Source: CAZZCN01 sp964652975 (lineage in GTDB: Bacteria > Bacillota > Clostridia > Saccharofermentanales > UBA5734). Taken from it: 57,654 nucleotides of DNA. The stretch spans positions 1-57,654 of the forward strand of contig CAZZCN010000009.1 of NCBI GenBank assembly GCA_964652975.1, written 5' to 3'. Under the pieces are notes generated by a model. That model was not told the DNA's origin. It saw nothing but the letters and a program-made list of their open reading frames with translations, and searched no databases. Positions within the stretch are counted from its first letter, which is position 1. Each line of letters begins with the position of its first letter. This document shows positions 43,791-53,192 of the stretch, piece after piece. The position numbers and the translations under genes were made by a program.

Positions 43791-45095
43791 ATGGGCGGCA
43801 TGATGGAGACCATCAAGAATGCCTTTAAAATTCAGGATCTACGTAAGAAGATTCTGTTTACAATCGGTATTCTTGCTGTATACAGAGTTGGTACAGTTAT
43901 CCCCGTTCCCGGAGTCGATATATTAAAATTCAATGAATTGTTTGTTGGTCGTTTGGGAGATTTCGGAGCACTGTTTGATGCTATTTCAGGCGGAGCCCTT
44001 TCACAGGTATCAATTTTTGCCATGAGCATTACTCCCTATATCAACGCTTCAATTATTATGCAATTAATGACAGTTGTTATACCCGCACTTGCAAGAATGC
44101 AAAAAGAGGGTGAAGAAGGCCGTAAGAAAATCATGCAGATTGTCAGATATGTTACAATCGGTCTTGGACTTCTTCAGGCAACTGCTCTTTGGTACGGTAC
44201 AAGAGGCGCTATGTCAGTATCGTTCAAAGGAATGGAAGTCTTGTATGCTTTCCTTGTAATAGCAAGCTTTACAGCAGGAACAGCCTTCATCATGTGGATT
44301 GGTGAGCAGATTAATGAATTTGGTATCGGAAACGGTATTTCACTAATCATTTTTGTTGGTATTATTTCAAGAGCGCCACAGGCTGCCAAGGCCATTTACG
44401 AAACGGCTCAATTAAAAGGGGACGGCTCGATTATACTGGTTATTCTTTTCATAGTAGCTGTTTTAGCGGTTTTTATAGCAGTTTTAGTTGGTGTCATTTG
44501 GGTTCAGCAAGCAGAACGAAGAATACCTGTTCAATATGCCAAGAAAGTAATCGGTCGTAAATTATATGGTGGACAAAGTACATATTTACCTATCAAAGTC
44601 AATCAGTCAGGTGTTATTCCGATAATATTTGCGATGTCATTGATTTCTCTACCATCTACACTTATATCATTTTTCTGGGCTAGCAGTACAGGACCAGTTG
44701 TATCATTCTTCAAGAATTTCTCTGGCAATCCTGTATATTACATAATGTACGCACTTCTGATATTCGGATTCACATTCTTTTATTCAATGATTCAATTCAA
44801 TCCTGTGGAGGTATCCAACAATCTTCAAAAGAACGGTGGATTCATCCCTGGAATAAGACCAGGAAAACATACGGCGGATTTTATTGCCAGGGTTTCCAAT
44901 AAGATATCATGGTTTGATGGAATGTTTCTTGCACTTATAACATTACTCCCTATTATTTTAGGTGGTATAACAAAAATGCAGGGATTATGGTTTGGTGGAA
45001 CAGCAGTTCTTATCATGGTCGGTGTTGCAATTGATCTTGTTAACCAGCTGGAGTCTCAGATGATGATGAGACACTACAAAGGGTTCCTTGATTAA
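43791..45095 (+). CDS. secY: Preprotein translocase subunit SecY
   Basis: 434-residue channel protein with ten membrane helices. The N-terminal AFKIQDLRKKILFTIGILAVYR, the plug/early loop GVDILKFNELF, and the late cytoplasmic loop with GFIPGIRPGKHTADFI are intact. Its partner SecE is at 2760-3155. A hairpin 20 bp after the stop may reduce read-through to adk. Confidence 0.98.
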   Translation: MGGMMETIKNAFKIQDLRKKILFTIGILAVYRVGTVIPVPGVDILKFNELFVGRLGDFGALFDAISGGALSQVSIFAMSITPYINASIIMQLMTVVIPALARMQKEGEEGRKKIMQIVRYVTIGLGLLQATALWYGTRGAMSVSFKGMEVLYAFLVIASFTAGTAFIMWIGEQINEFGIGNGISLIIFVGIISRAPQAAKAIYETAQLKGDGSIILVILFIVAVLAVFIAVLVGVIWVQQAERRIPVQYAKKVIGRKLYGGQSTYLPIKVNQSGVIPIIFAMSLISLPSTLISFFWASSTGPVVSFFKNFSGNPVYYIMYALLIFGFTFFYSMIQFNPVEVSNNLQKNGGFIPGIRPGKHTADFIARVSNKISWFDGMFLALITLLPIILGGITKMQGLWFGGTAVLIMVGVAIDLVNQLESQMMMRHYKGFLD

Positions 45096-45114
45096 TATCC
45101 TTATAAGCTTTAGG

Positions 45115-45149
45115 GGGTATCCTTTACAGGATACCCTTATTCTTTTTTA
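45115..45149 (+). terminator. Intra-operon hairpin between secY and adk
   Basis: GGGTATCC (45115-45122) pairs perfectly with GGATACCC (45129-45136), followed by a T-rich run. It may act as a partial terminator. Confidence 0.65.
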
Positions 45150-45181
45150 AGATATCCTTTTTAAGGAGGCGGTATATAATC

Positions 45182-45829
45182 ATGAATATTATATTGCTTG
45201 GAGCACCAGGAGCGGGCAAAGGGTCTGTCGGAAAGCCATTGTCTAAGACAATGAGTATACCGGTTATATCAACAGGTGATATTTTCAGACAGAACATAAA
45301 AGAAAATACTCCATTAGGGGTTACAGCCAAGAAATTTATCGACAACGGCGAACTTGTGCCAGATTCATTGACAATATCGATAGTTGAAGATCGCATCAAC
45401 AGAGACGACTGCAAAAATGGATTTATCCTGGATGGTTTTCCGAGGACGGTTTTTCAAGCAGTGGAATTCGAGAAAATCCTTGGCACTCAAAATTCTGGAA
45501 TTGACATAGTTCTATACGTTCAGCTGTCAGATGATATTATTATCTCAAGGCTGTCACACAGAAGGGTCTGCCGTAATTGCGGGGAGACTTACAATACCGT
45601 TTCAAGACCAACCAGAATTGACAGTGTTTGTGATATTTGCGGTGGTGAAGTAGTAAAAAGAGAAGACGACAACGAGGAAACCGTAAAAAAGAGATTGGAG
45701 ACATACTACAGCCAGACACTTCCACTAGTAAAATATTACAGTGAAAAGTGCTTGCTTTACAACCTGGACAACAACTGTTCATCAGAGGAAGGTCTAAAAA
45801 GAGCGCTTGAGATTATTTCTGATATGTAG
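45182..45829 (+). CDS. adk: Adenylate kinase
   Basis: 215 residues; interconverts ATP, AMP and ADP. P-loop GAPGAGKGS, the AMP-site ISTGDIFRQNI and DGFPRTVFQA are present. The lid carries four zinc-binding Cys (CRNC, CDIC). The segment after the P-loop (VGKPLSK) differs from the usual TQAEKI. Its place after secY is standard. Confidence 0.95.
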   Translation: MNIILLGAPGAGKGSVGKPLSKTMSIPVISTGDIFRQNIKENTPLGVTAKKFIDNGELVPDSLTISIVEDRINRDDCKNGFILDGFPRTVFQAVEFEKILGTQNSGIDIVLYVQLSDDIIISRLSHRRVCRNCGETYNTVSRPTRIDSVCDICGGEVVKREDDNEETVKKRLETYYSQTLPLVKYYSEKCLLYNLDNNCSSEEGLKRALEIISDM

Positions 45830-45847
45830 ATTAGGATAGATAAAATA

Positions 45848-46606
45848 ATGGTATTATTTAAATCTCTCGAAGAAATCGAAATAATGAAAAGGTCCGGCCA
45901 AATCATAGCCAAGGTGCTCGATAAGCTCAAGGAATTTGTAACTCCCGGAATATCGACGTTTGAACTAAACGCAATAGCCGATGAGACTATTCGGAAGTAC
46001 GGTGCAATACCGTCATTCCTGAATTATGGAACACCACCATTTCCAGGATCGATTTGCACATCGATCAACGACGAGGTTGTTCACGGAATACCTTCTAAGA
46101 AGAGAATACTTGTAGAAGGTGATATTGTCAGTATAGATGTTGGTGCATATATAGATGGATTTCATGCTGATGCGGCAAGGACATTTGCGGTCGGCAAAAT
46201 TGCAGAAGATATCAAGAAGCTGATTGAAGTCACTGAAGAGTGCTTTTGGAAAGGTATGGAGCAGCTAAAGCCAGGAAATAGAATAAGCGACGTTTCCTCC
46301 GCGATTGAACAACACGCATTGCTCCACAAATACGGCATAGTCAAGGAACTTACAGGGCATGGCATAGGAAGAAGCCTGCATGAGGATCCTGATGTACCTA
46401 ATTACAGAACAAAAGCACAAGGAATAAGAATTTCAGAGGGACTCGCAGTGGCAATAGAACCAATGATAAACATAGGAAAATCAGGCGTGGTAATTGGTGA
46501 CGACAATTGGACAATTTCTACCGCTGACCGAAAAGTATCGGCACATTATGAGAATACAGTTGCGGTTACTGCAAAGGGCAATGTAATTACGACAATTTTA
46601 CAGTAG
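45848..46606 (+). CDS. map: Type I methionine aminopeptidase
   Basis: 252 residues; removes N-terminal Met from new proteins. The metal ligands are in SIDVGAYIDGFHADAART, ELTGHGIGRSLHEDP, VAIEPMI and HYENTVAV. It follows adk by 18 bp. Confidence 0.97.
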   Translation: MVLFKSLEEIEIMKRSGQIIAKVLDKLKEFVTPGISTFELNAIADETIRKYGAIPSFLNYGTPPFPGSICTSINDEVVHGIPSKKRILVEGDIVSIDVGAYIDGFHADAARTFAVGKIAEDIKKLIEVTEECFWKGMEQLKPGNRISDVSSAIEQHALLHKYGIVKELTGHGIGRSLHEDPDVPNYRTKAQGIRISEGLAVAIEPMINIGKSGVVIGDDNWTISTADRKVSAHYENTVAVTAKGNVITTILQ

Positions 46607-46631
46607 AAGTTATAAATTGCAAGGGGAAAAT

Positions 46632-46943
46632 TTGGACAGAACAGTTTTTGATATTATAAAGAACAAGGGAATTTCCGCAGGTGCAATAGCTGTATCAACC
46701 GCAGGACACGACAAGAACATAGTGTATTTAATAGTATTTTGCGAGAATCGTCTAGCCAGGGCAGTAAATGGATTCAACAGGGATTTTTCAAATCCGAAAA
46801 CAAAGCGGGTATCGCATCTCAAACAGATTGGAAGGATATCCGATGCCGATGCAGTTTTAGATAGAATAAAAGCTATTAAAAGCAATACAGAACAAAACAC
46901 AGCAATCAAAAAAATTATAAATGAAGCAATTATCACAAAGTAA
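46632..46943 (+). CDS. KOW-domain (L14e-like) RNA-binding protein
   Basis: About 103 residues from a TTG at 46632 that follows AAGGGG; an in-frame TTG at 46617 precedes the ribosome binding site. GISAGAIAVSTAGHDKNIVY and RVSHLKQIGRI correspond to the small KOW protein usually found between map and infA in Clostridia, though this copy is divergent. Its role in translation is unproved. Confidence 0.75.
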   Translation: MDRTVFDIIKNKGISAGAIAVSTAGHDKNIVYLIVFCENRLARAVNGFNRDFSNPKTKRVSHLKQIGRISDADAVLDRIKAIKSNTEQNTAIKKIINEAIITK

Positions 46944-46957
46944 AAAGAACAGGGCAA

Positions 46958-47030
46958 GGAGGTAAACGCTTCTATTTATACCAAGGGAAGCGTCATGACA
47001 TTTCTTACCAAAGAAATGAAATGTACCTCC
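46958..47030 (+). ncRNA. Putative three-way-junction leader of infA
   Basis: An outer stem GGAGGTA (46958-46964) / TACCTCC (47024-47030) encloses two perfect hairpins: ACGCTTC (46966-46972) / GAAGCGT (46987-46993) and CATTTCTT (46999-47006) / AAGAAATG (47011-47018). The outer stem includes an AGGAGG-like word. It sits 27 bp before the infA start. It is not a family I recognise; a regulatory role is inferred. Confidence 0.6.
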
Positions 47031-47057
47031 ACTATAACAAACAAGGAGGAATAATCA

Positions 47058-47276
47058 ATGTCAAAAGAAGATGTCATCGAAGTTGAAGGAATAGTGTCTG
47101 ACTCACTTCCCAATGCTGTATTTAAAGTCAAGCTCGAAAATGGCCATGAGGTTTTAGCTCACATATCGGGCAAGCTTCGTCAAAATTACATAAAAATACT
47201 TCCGGGAGACAGGGTAACAATTGAGTTGTCACCATACGACCTGTCAAGAGGACGTATTACATGGAGAGCCAAATAA
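47058..47276 (+). CDS. infA: Translation initiation factor IF-1
   Basis: 72 residues, the exact family length; an OB-fold protein that binds the ribosomal A site. EDVIEVEGIVSDSLPNAVFK and LPGDRVTIELSPYDLSRGRI are diagnostic. AAGGAGG precedes the start; a structured element lies immediately upstream. Confidence 0.98.
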   Translation: MSKEDVIEVEGIVSDSLPNAVFKVKLENGHEVLAHISGKLRQNYIKILPGDRVTIELSPYDLSRGRITWRAK

Positions 47277-47281
47277 GCTAT

Positions 47282-47304
47282 TTAATGCTAAATTTTAGCA
47301 TTAA
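47282..47304. promoter_or_regulatory. 23-bp palindrome after infA
   Basis: TTAATGCTAAA and TTTAGCATTAA are perfect inverted arms separated by one base. The lack of a loop makes it a poor RNA hairpin; it looks more like a DNA site, although a weak terminator is possible. Confidence 0.45.
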
Positions 47305-47357
47305 TTGGATATTCAAAAAAGAAATATGCAAAAAACAGAGAAATATGAAAAAAAGTA

Positions 47358-47385
47358 TTGCATTTATTTGAAAATTTGGTAAAAT
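47358..47385 (+). promoter_or_regulatory. Internal promoter before rpmJ
   Basis: TTGCAT at 47358-47363, a 16-base spacer and TAAAAT at 47380-47385, about 100 bp before rpmJ. It could give extra transcription of rpmJ-rpsM-rpsK-rpsD-rpoA-rplQ. Confidence 0.5.
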
Positions 47386-47483
47386 ACTTTAGCATGCGCT
47401 TTTAGTTAAGCATGTAGATAATAATTATTGATACGTACAAGAGATGACGTTCATTGATATGTACAAGCAGGGAGGTCTTTGAA

Positions 47484-47597
47484 ATGAAGGTAAAACCATC
47501 AGTAAAGCCAATGTGCGAAAAATGCAAGATAATTCGACGCAGAGGTCGGGTTATGGTAATCTGCACAGATCCGAAACACAAGCAGAAACAAGGATAA
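47484..47597 (+). CDS. rpmJ: 50S ribosomal protein L36 (bL36)
   Basis: 37 residues (MKVKPSVKPMCEKCKIIRRR start), the zinc form with three Cys and one His. GGGAGG lies 9 bases before the ATG. The 171 bp to rpsM show no gene. Confidence 0.98.
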   Translation: MKVKPSVKPMCEKCKIIRRRGRVMVICTDPKHKQKQG

Positions 47598-47768
47598 GAG
47601 AGTCTTTAGAGTCAAGAGGAACGAAGAAAAGCCCACGAGAAAGATTTCATGCAAAGGGCGGCTGCCTGTCTAAGAGTTAAGTTAAATTCAATGACAACTC
47701 GAAATAGGAATCCTAAGCATGTTTGATAATATAAGGGTTAACCTGTCAAAATATGGAGGTGGAAACAA

Positions 47769-48137
47769 ATGGCGCGTATTGCCGGAGTGGACTTACCCAA
47801 CGATAAGAGAATAGAGATAGCTCTCACATACATCTTTGGAATCGGTAGGACACTTTCAACAAAAATCATTAAATCCTGTGGGATTAATCCGGACACCAGA
47901 GCTAAGGATCTGACCGACGATGAAATCTCCAAGATAAGAGTCGAGCTTGAGGCGAACCATAAAGTCGAGGGCGACTTGCGCAGGCAAGTGGCACTTAACA
48001 TCAAAAGACTCGTCGAAATAGGTTGTTACCGTGGTAGAAGGCACAGGATGGGTCTTCCTGTCCGCGGACAGAGAACAAAGACAAATGCAAGGACAAGAAA
48101 AGGTCCCAAGCGTTCAATGTCAGGAAAGAAGAAGTAA
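47769..48137 (+). CDS. rpsM: 30S ribosomal protein S13 (uS13)
   Basis: 122 residues; contacts P-site tRNA. ARIAGVDLPNDKRIEIALTY and RRHRMGLPVRGQRTKTNART are diagnostic. 12 bp to rpsK. Confidence 0.98.
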   Translation: MARIAGVDLPNDKRIEIALTYIFGIGRTLSTKIIKSCGINPDTRAKDLTDDEISKIRVELEANHKVEGDLRRQVALNIKRLVEIGCYRGRRHRMGLPVRGQRTKTNARTRKGPKRSMSGKKK

Positions 48138-48149
48138 GGAGGCAGTGTC

Positions 48150-48554
48150 ATGGCAAAAGCAACAGTGAAGAAAACAACTGGCAGACCAAAAAGAAGAGAA
48201 CGCAAAAATATTGACCACGGCTCTGCTCACATTCACTCAACATTCAACAATACAATCGTGACGATAACCGATCCCAACGGCAATGCCATTTCTTGGTCAA
48301 GCGCCGGCGGAATGGGAATGAAAGGTTCACGAAAAGGAACACCTTTTGCTGCACAGATGGCTGCTGAAACAGCCGCCAAAACAGCAATGGACCATGGTAT
48401 GAGGACTGTTGAAGTCTTCGTAAAAGGTCCCGGTGGTGGACGTGAGTCCGCTATCAGAGCACTACAAGCAACCGGCTTGGATGTAACACTAATAAAAGAT
48501 GTAACACCCATTCCACATAATGGCTGCAGGCCGCCAAAGAGAAGAAGAGTCTGA
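48150..48554 (+). CDS. rpsK: 30S ribosomal protein S11 (uS11)
   Basis: 134 residues. HIHSTFNNTIVTITDPNGN and PIPHNGCRPPKRRRV are diagnostic. Confidence 0.98.
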   Translation: MAKATVKKTTGRPKRRERKNIDHGSAHIHSTFNNTIVTITDPNGNAISWSSAGGMGMKGSRKGTPFAAQMAAETAAKTAMDHGMRTVEVFVKGPGGGRESAIRALQATGLDVTLIKDVTPIPHNGCRPPKRRRV

Positions 48555-48571
48555 TTCCGGAGGTGTAAAAA

Positions 48572-49186
48572 ATGGCTAGATATACGGATGCATCTTGCAG
48601 ACTCTGTCGTAGAGAAGGCGAAAAGCTTTTTCTCAAGGGGCAACGATGCTATACAGCTAAATGCGCCATCGCCAGAAGGAGTTTTGCTCCAGGTCAGCAT
48701 GGTCAAGGACGTAAGAAAGTTTCAGAATACGGAGTTCAGCTTCGTGAAAAACAGAAGACAAGACGTTTTTATGGAATATTAGAGGGTCAATTCCGTAAGA
48801 TTTATTCATCTGCAGACAAAATGAGAGGTAAGACCGGTGAAAACCTGTTACAACTCCTTGAACTGCGTATGGATAATGTAGTTTACAGAATGGGATTTGC
48901 CGCATCAAGAGCAGAGGCTAGACAATTGGTAAATCACGGACACTTTACCTTAAATGCCAAGAGAGCTGACATTCCTTCAATGTTTATGAGTGTTGGGGAT
49001 GTTATAGCACTTAAAGAGAAGTCCAGGTCATCTGTAAAGTTTCAAAATTTAACCGAGAGAATGATTCCAAAGTGGTTGAAATTTGATGCTGAAGGATTAT
49101 CAGGAACTGTCCTGGCTTTGCCAGGAAGAGAAGATGTAGATCTCGAAGTAAAGGAACACCTTATCGTAGAGCTCTACTCCAAGTAA
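48572..49186 (+). CDS. rpsD: 30S ribosomal protein S4 (uS4), zinc form
   Basis: 204 residues; a primary 16S rRNA binder. The N-terminus has four Cys in CRLC and CYTAKC, the zinc-binding type. The S4 RNA-binding domain (MDNVVYRMGFAASRAEARQL) is intact. Confidence 0.98.
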   Translation: MARYTDASCRLCRREGEKLFLKGQRCYTAKCAIARRSFAPGQHGQGRKKVSEYGVQLREKQKTRRFYGILEGQFRKIYSSADKMRGKTGENLLQLLELRMDNVVYRMGFAASRAEARQLVNHGHFTLNAKRADIPSMFMSVGDVIALKEKSRSSVKFQNLTERMIPKWLKFDAEGLSGTVLALPGREDVDLEVKEHLIVELYSK

Positions 49187-49238
49187 TACTTCGTAATATT
49201 ATTCGTTATTCAAACGCAAGATACGAAGGAGGAGTAAA

Positions 49239-50192
49239 ATGATAGAAATAGAAAAGCCTGCTATAGAATGTCTAGAAAAAAATGAAAATGGCTCATATGG
49301 AAAATTTGTTATCGAACCTCTTGAGAGAGGTTATGGAATAACACTCGGGAATTCACTTCGAAGAGTTTTGCTTTCATCATTACCGGGTGCTGCAGTTACT
49401 GCAATAAGAGTTGACGATGTTTTTCATGAATTTTCTACCGTAAAAGGTGTTATCGAGGATATGACCGAGATAATACTCAACGTCAAAGGAATTCGTGCCA
49501 AATTGAATGTTGACGGACCCAAGACAGTATATATCAGCACTGAAGAAGGAAGAACCGGAGTTGTAAAAGCCGGAGATATTGTAAGGGATGAAGAAGTTGA
49601 AATCATGAATCCCGAACATATAATCGCAACTTTAAATGGTGAAGGTCGCTTGTTTATTGAATTGACAATAAGCAAAGGCCGTGGATACAATACATCAGAG
49701 CGTAACAAGTGGTCTAATCAGCCTATCGGTGTAATACCCATCGATTCAATTTTTACACCGGTAAAGAAGGTTAATTATTTCATCGAGGATACCCGTGTAG
49801 GTCAGTTTACCGATTATGATAAGCTTACCTTGGAAGTATGGACCGATTCAACAGTCGAAGTAAGCGAATCGCTCAGTCTTGGTGCAGGCATATTATGTGA
49901 GCATCTTGGACTGTTTAAGGCTCTTACAGAGAGCGTTGGCGGACCAAGCTTTAAGGACAGCGATGAAGACAAGGTAAAGAACCATGTATTGGACACAGCC
50001 ATCGAAGATTTGGATTTTTCAGTCAGAACTTACAACTGCCTCAAGAGAGCAGGAATAAATTCCGTAGGGGACTTGGTTGCTCGTACAGAAGATGACATGA
50101 TGAAGGTACGCAATCTCGGTAAGAAATCTCTTGAAGAAGTAATATTAAAGTTAGAAGAACTTGGTCTTTCACTGGCTTTTACAGAGGAATAA
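49239..50192 (+). CDS. rpoA: RNA polymerase alpha subunit
   Basis: 317 residues. The N-terminal dimerisation domain (GYGITLGNSLRRVLLSSLPG) and the C-terminal DNA/activator domain (VRTYNCLKRAGINSVGDLVA, then RNLGKKSLEEV) are complete. Confidence 0.98.
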   Translation: MIEIEKPAIECLEKNENGSYGKFVIEPLERGYGITLGNSLRRVLLSSLPGAAVTAIRVDDVFHEFSTVKGVIEDMTEIILNVKGIRAKLNVDGPKTVYISTEEGRTGVVKAGDIVRDEEVEIMNPEHIIATLNGEGRLFIELTISKGRGYNTSERNKWSNQPIGVIPIDSIFTPVKKVNYFIEDTRVGQFTDYDKLTLEVWTDSTVEVSESLSLGAGILCEHLGLFKALTESVGGPSFKDSDEDKVKNHVLDTAIEDLDFSVRTYNCLKRAGINSVGDLVARTEDDMMKVRNLGKKSLEEVILKLEELGLSLAFTEE

Positions 50193-50232
50193 CTACAAGT
50201 TCAGATTTTAACTGATTAGGAGGTCACATTAA

Positions 50233-50757
50233 ATGCCTGCATATAGGAAACTTGGACGTGCAAAGGACATAAGATTATCAATGCTTAAGGGAATGGTTAC
50301 TACACTTATTCTCAACGGCAAAATCGAGACTACTGAAGCCCGTGCAAAAGAAGTAAAACGTATAGCCGAAAAATTAATAACACTGGCTCTTAAGGAGAAG
50401 GACAATTTCACACCGAAAACTGTTACAGTGTCAACTGCTAAGAAGGATTCAAAAGGCCGTAAGGTTCTTGTATCCAAAACATCTAAAAACGGCAGCAAAT
50501 ATGATGTAGTAGAGCGTGAGACCAGGGATGAACTGGTGCAGGTGGACAACCCGTCCAGACTTGCCGCCAGAAGAGAAATCATGAACTGGTTAAGGAAAAG
50601 TCACGATCCCAAAGGGAATGCCATCAATCCTGCTGATTATCTTTTTGCAACAGTCGCACCTAAATACGCTGAAAGAAGTGGCGGTTACTGCCGCATAATC
50701 AAGCTTGGTACACGCAGAGGCGATGCTTCTGAAATGGCGCTTTTAGAGCTCATCTAA
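50233..50757 (+). CDS. rplQ: 50S ribosomal protein L17 (bL17), long form
   Basis: 174 residues; many bacteria have 115-130. The N-terminal RKLGRAKDIRLSMLKGMVT and C-terminal GGYCRIIKLGTRRGDASEMA are normal. A charged insertion of about 55 residues (from PKTVTV to QVDNPS) lies in between, as in several Clostridia. It ends the ribosomal cluster. Confidence 0.97.
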   Translation: MPAYRKLGRAKDIRLSMLKGMVTTLILNGKIETTEARAKEVKRIAEKLITLALKEKDNFTPKTVTVSTAKKDSKGRKVLVSKTSKNGSKYDVVERETRDELVQVDNPSRLAARREIMNWLRKSHDPKGNAINPADYLFATVAPKYAERSGGYCRIIKLGTRRGDASEMALLELI

Positions 50758-50772
50758 AATTTAATTACCGCT

Positions 50773-50803
50773 AAAGGGACGGGGCAACTCGTCCCTTTTT
50801 TGG
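50773..50803 (+). terminator. Terminator of the ribosomal supercluster
   Basis: AAAGGGACG (50773-50781) pairs with CGTCCCTTT (50790-50798) and continues into a T run. Confidence 0.92.
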
Positions 50804-50937
50804 CATTTCAAGGAAAAACAAGTGGATTACAGTAATATATTTTAGAGATAACAATATATATAACTCTAATTATTATTTGATGGATATTAAACTGGTAATG
50901 AGTATTTACTAATCGATACTGAAGGACGATCGCAATA

Positions 50938-53191
50938 ATGCAACCATACATAGAACTTAAGGATGTTTCTTTTGAATATAAGATACACGGTCTTGAAACA
51001 CTGACAGCAGTTGACAGTGTCTCTTTGTCTGTGCCCAAGGGTTCTCATGTTGCAATACTTGGAAGGAATGGTTCTGGCAAATCAACCTTGGCAAGACTTA
51101 TCAACGGACTAGAGATGCCAAATTCGGGACAGGTGTTTGTCGACGGCATTTTGCTAAATAGCGAGAAGAATGCCTGGGAGATACGCAAAAAGTGTGGAAT
51201 AGTATTTCAGAATCCAGACAATCAGATAATTGGAACCACTGTTGAAGAGGATGTTGCGTTTGGTCCGGAAAATCTCGGTATGCCAAGAGAACAGATGATA
51301 ATTGAAATCGACAAGGCGCTTAGAGCAGTTGGACTGCAGGATAAGAAACGAACCGCTCCTCATCTTTTGTCAGGTGGCCAAAAGCAGAAACTCGCAATTG
51401 CAGGAATACTGGCCATGAGCCCGGGATGCTTTATCTTAGATGAAGCAACTTCAATGTTGGATCCACAGACCCGCAAAGATTTCATGACAATGATCACAGG
51501 ACTGGTCAAGGAACGCGGGATGACAATCATTAATATAACCCACCATATGGAAGAAGCTATCATGGCTGATTATGTATATGTTATGTCCAGCGGCAAGATT
51601 GTAAAATCGGGTACCCCGAAAGAAGTTTTCGAAGATGAATTACTTTTACGTGCAGAAGGTCTGGACATCCCGGTACATATGGAAATTGTCAACATGGTAT
51701 CGCAACTCACTGGTATTCAAAAGCAAAAATTTTCTACATTCACGTCAGAAGATGCGAAAAATGAAATCTATAGAATTTGCAGCGACTATATAAAAAGTAA
51801 ATTAGAGAAACATGGAAAATCTGAGTTTTTAGAAATAATGAACAGCAACGACTTTGATATCCTTAACATTAACAAAAATATAAATAGTAGTATCAGCTCC
51901 AATGCATTTACTGGTAATATCAGAAATGGTAATACCATCAAAGACAGTGAATACAGTATTAATGACAATACTGTCGTTAATAATGCCGATGGAGGACATA
52001 GTGCAATTGGAAAAGATTCACATGGCAGCTATAATGGCATTGAAAACAATTCACAAGGCGGACATAGTGCAATTGGAAAAGATTCACATGGCAGCTATAA
52101 TGGCATTGAAAACANNNNNNNNNNNNNNNNNNNNNNNNNNNNNNNNNNNNNNNNNNNNNNNNNNNNNNNNNNNNNNNNNNNNNNNNNNNNNNNNNNNNNN
52201 NNNNNNNNNNNNNNATTCACAAGGCGGACATAGTGCAATTGGAAAAGATTCACATGGCAGCCATAATGGCTTTCCAAAAAATTCACATGACAGCCACGCC
52301 AGGGATGTTAAACCGGTCCTCAGTGTTACTGATTTAAGCTATACTTACGCTCGCGAGACGATATTTGCAAGCGATGCTCTTAAGAACATTTCTTTTGACA
52401 TTTATCCGGGAGAACTTTTTGGAATAGTAGGTCAGACCGGATCTGGCAAATCAACTCTGGTCCAGCATTTCAACGGACTGCTAAAGCCACAGACAGGCAA
52501 GGTTGTTGTAATGGATTATGATACTTCACAGAAGGCAAGCATAAGAGCTATTCGCAAGAGAGCGGGTCTCTTGTTTCAATACCCTGAACATCAATTATTT
52601 GAAGAGACCGTCTCCAGAGACATCGCATTTGGCCCAAGATGCCTCGGAATGAGTGAGGATGAAATATCAAAGGCTGTAGATATGGCAATAGAAGTGGTCG
52701 GGCTGGACTCTTCATTTTTAGAAAAATCACCATTTGAACTCTCAGGCGGACAGAAGAGACGTGTCGCAATTGCCGGAATCGTTTCAATGAAACCTGATAT
52801 ACTTATCCTTGACGAGCCGGCAGCAGGACTTGATCCGGGTGGTAGAGAAGAAATCCTGTCCTTTGTTAAAAGACTTTGTGAATCAGGCACCACAGTAGTT
52901 CTTGTATCACACAATATGGATGATATCGCCAGACTGGCAGACCGTGTACTGGTTCTAAAGGACGGCGATGTCATGTCCTGTACCACACCGGGCGAATTGT
53001 TTTCGTCAAATAAAACAATCACAGCATACGGACTTTCATTACCATTGATAACAGAATTCATGAATATGATCAAAGAAGACTATCCAGAGCTTAAAACGAC
53101 CTATTATAATACTTCCGACTGTGCCAAAGAAATATTTAAAACAATAGCTGATTCCTCCCCAAACTTAAGAGAAAAGGGAGGTGAAGCATAA
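50938..53191 (+). CDS. ecfA: Fused ECF transporter ATPase EcfA1-EcfA2 with repeat linker (spans a gap)
   Basis: Two ATPase domains of the shared ECF module in what appears to be one polypeptide. The first domain has Walker A GRNGSGKST (42-50), LSGGQ (144-148) and Walker B CFILDE; the second has GQTGSGKST, LSGGQKRR and LILDEPAAGLDPG. Between them are an Asn/Ser-rich stretch and a 66-bp tandem repeat encoding GGHSAIGKDSHGSYNGIEN. The scaffold gap at 52115-52214 lies in the repeat. The repeat phase on both sides fits a true gap of a multiple of 66 bp, which joins the frames. No ATG, GTG or TTG occurs in frame between the gap and the second Walker A. EcfA1 and EcfA2 are normally separate genes. 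Confidence 0.82.
51982..52280 (+). repeat. 66-bp in-frame tandem repeat in the ECF ATPase linker
   Basis: Two copies are visible before the gap (the first begins NADGGHS, the second NSQGGHS) and one after it (ending SHNGFPK). The sequence just before the gap and just after it joins exactly at one point in the unit, so any whole number of extra copies fits. Confidence 0.88.
52115..52214. other. Scaffold gap (100 N) inside the 66-bp repeat
   Basis: Exactly 100 N. The true length is probably 0 or a multiple of 66 bp, judged from the repeat phase at both edges. Confidence 0.95.
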
Positions 53192-53192
53192 A

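Noticed and set aside
51902..52214. Separate ATG-started gene leading into the second ECF ATPase in the frame of that domain
   Set aside because: That frame before the gap reads shifted repeat sequence out of phase with the post-gap repeat peptide; the match appears only because the gap was padded to 100 N.
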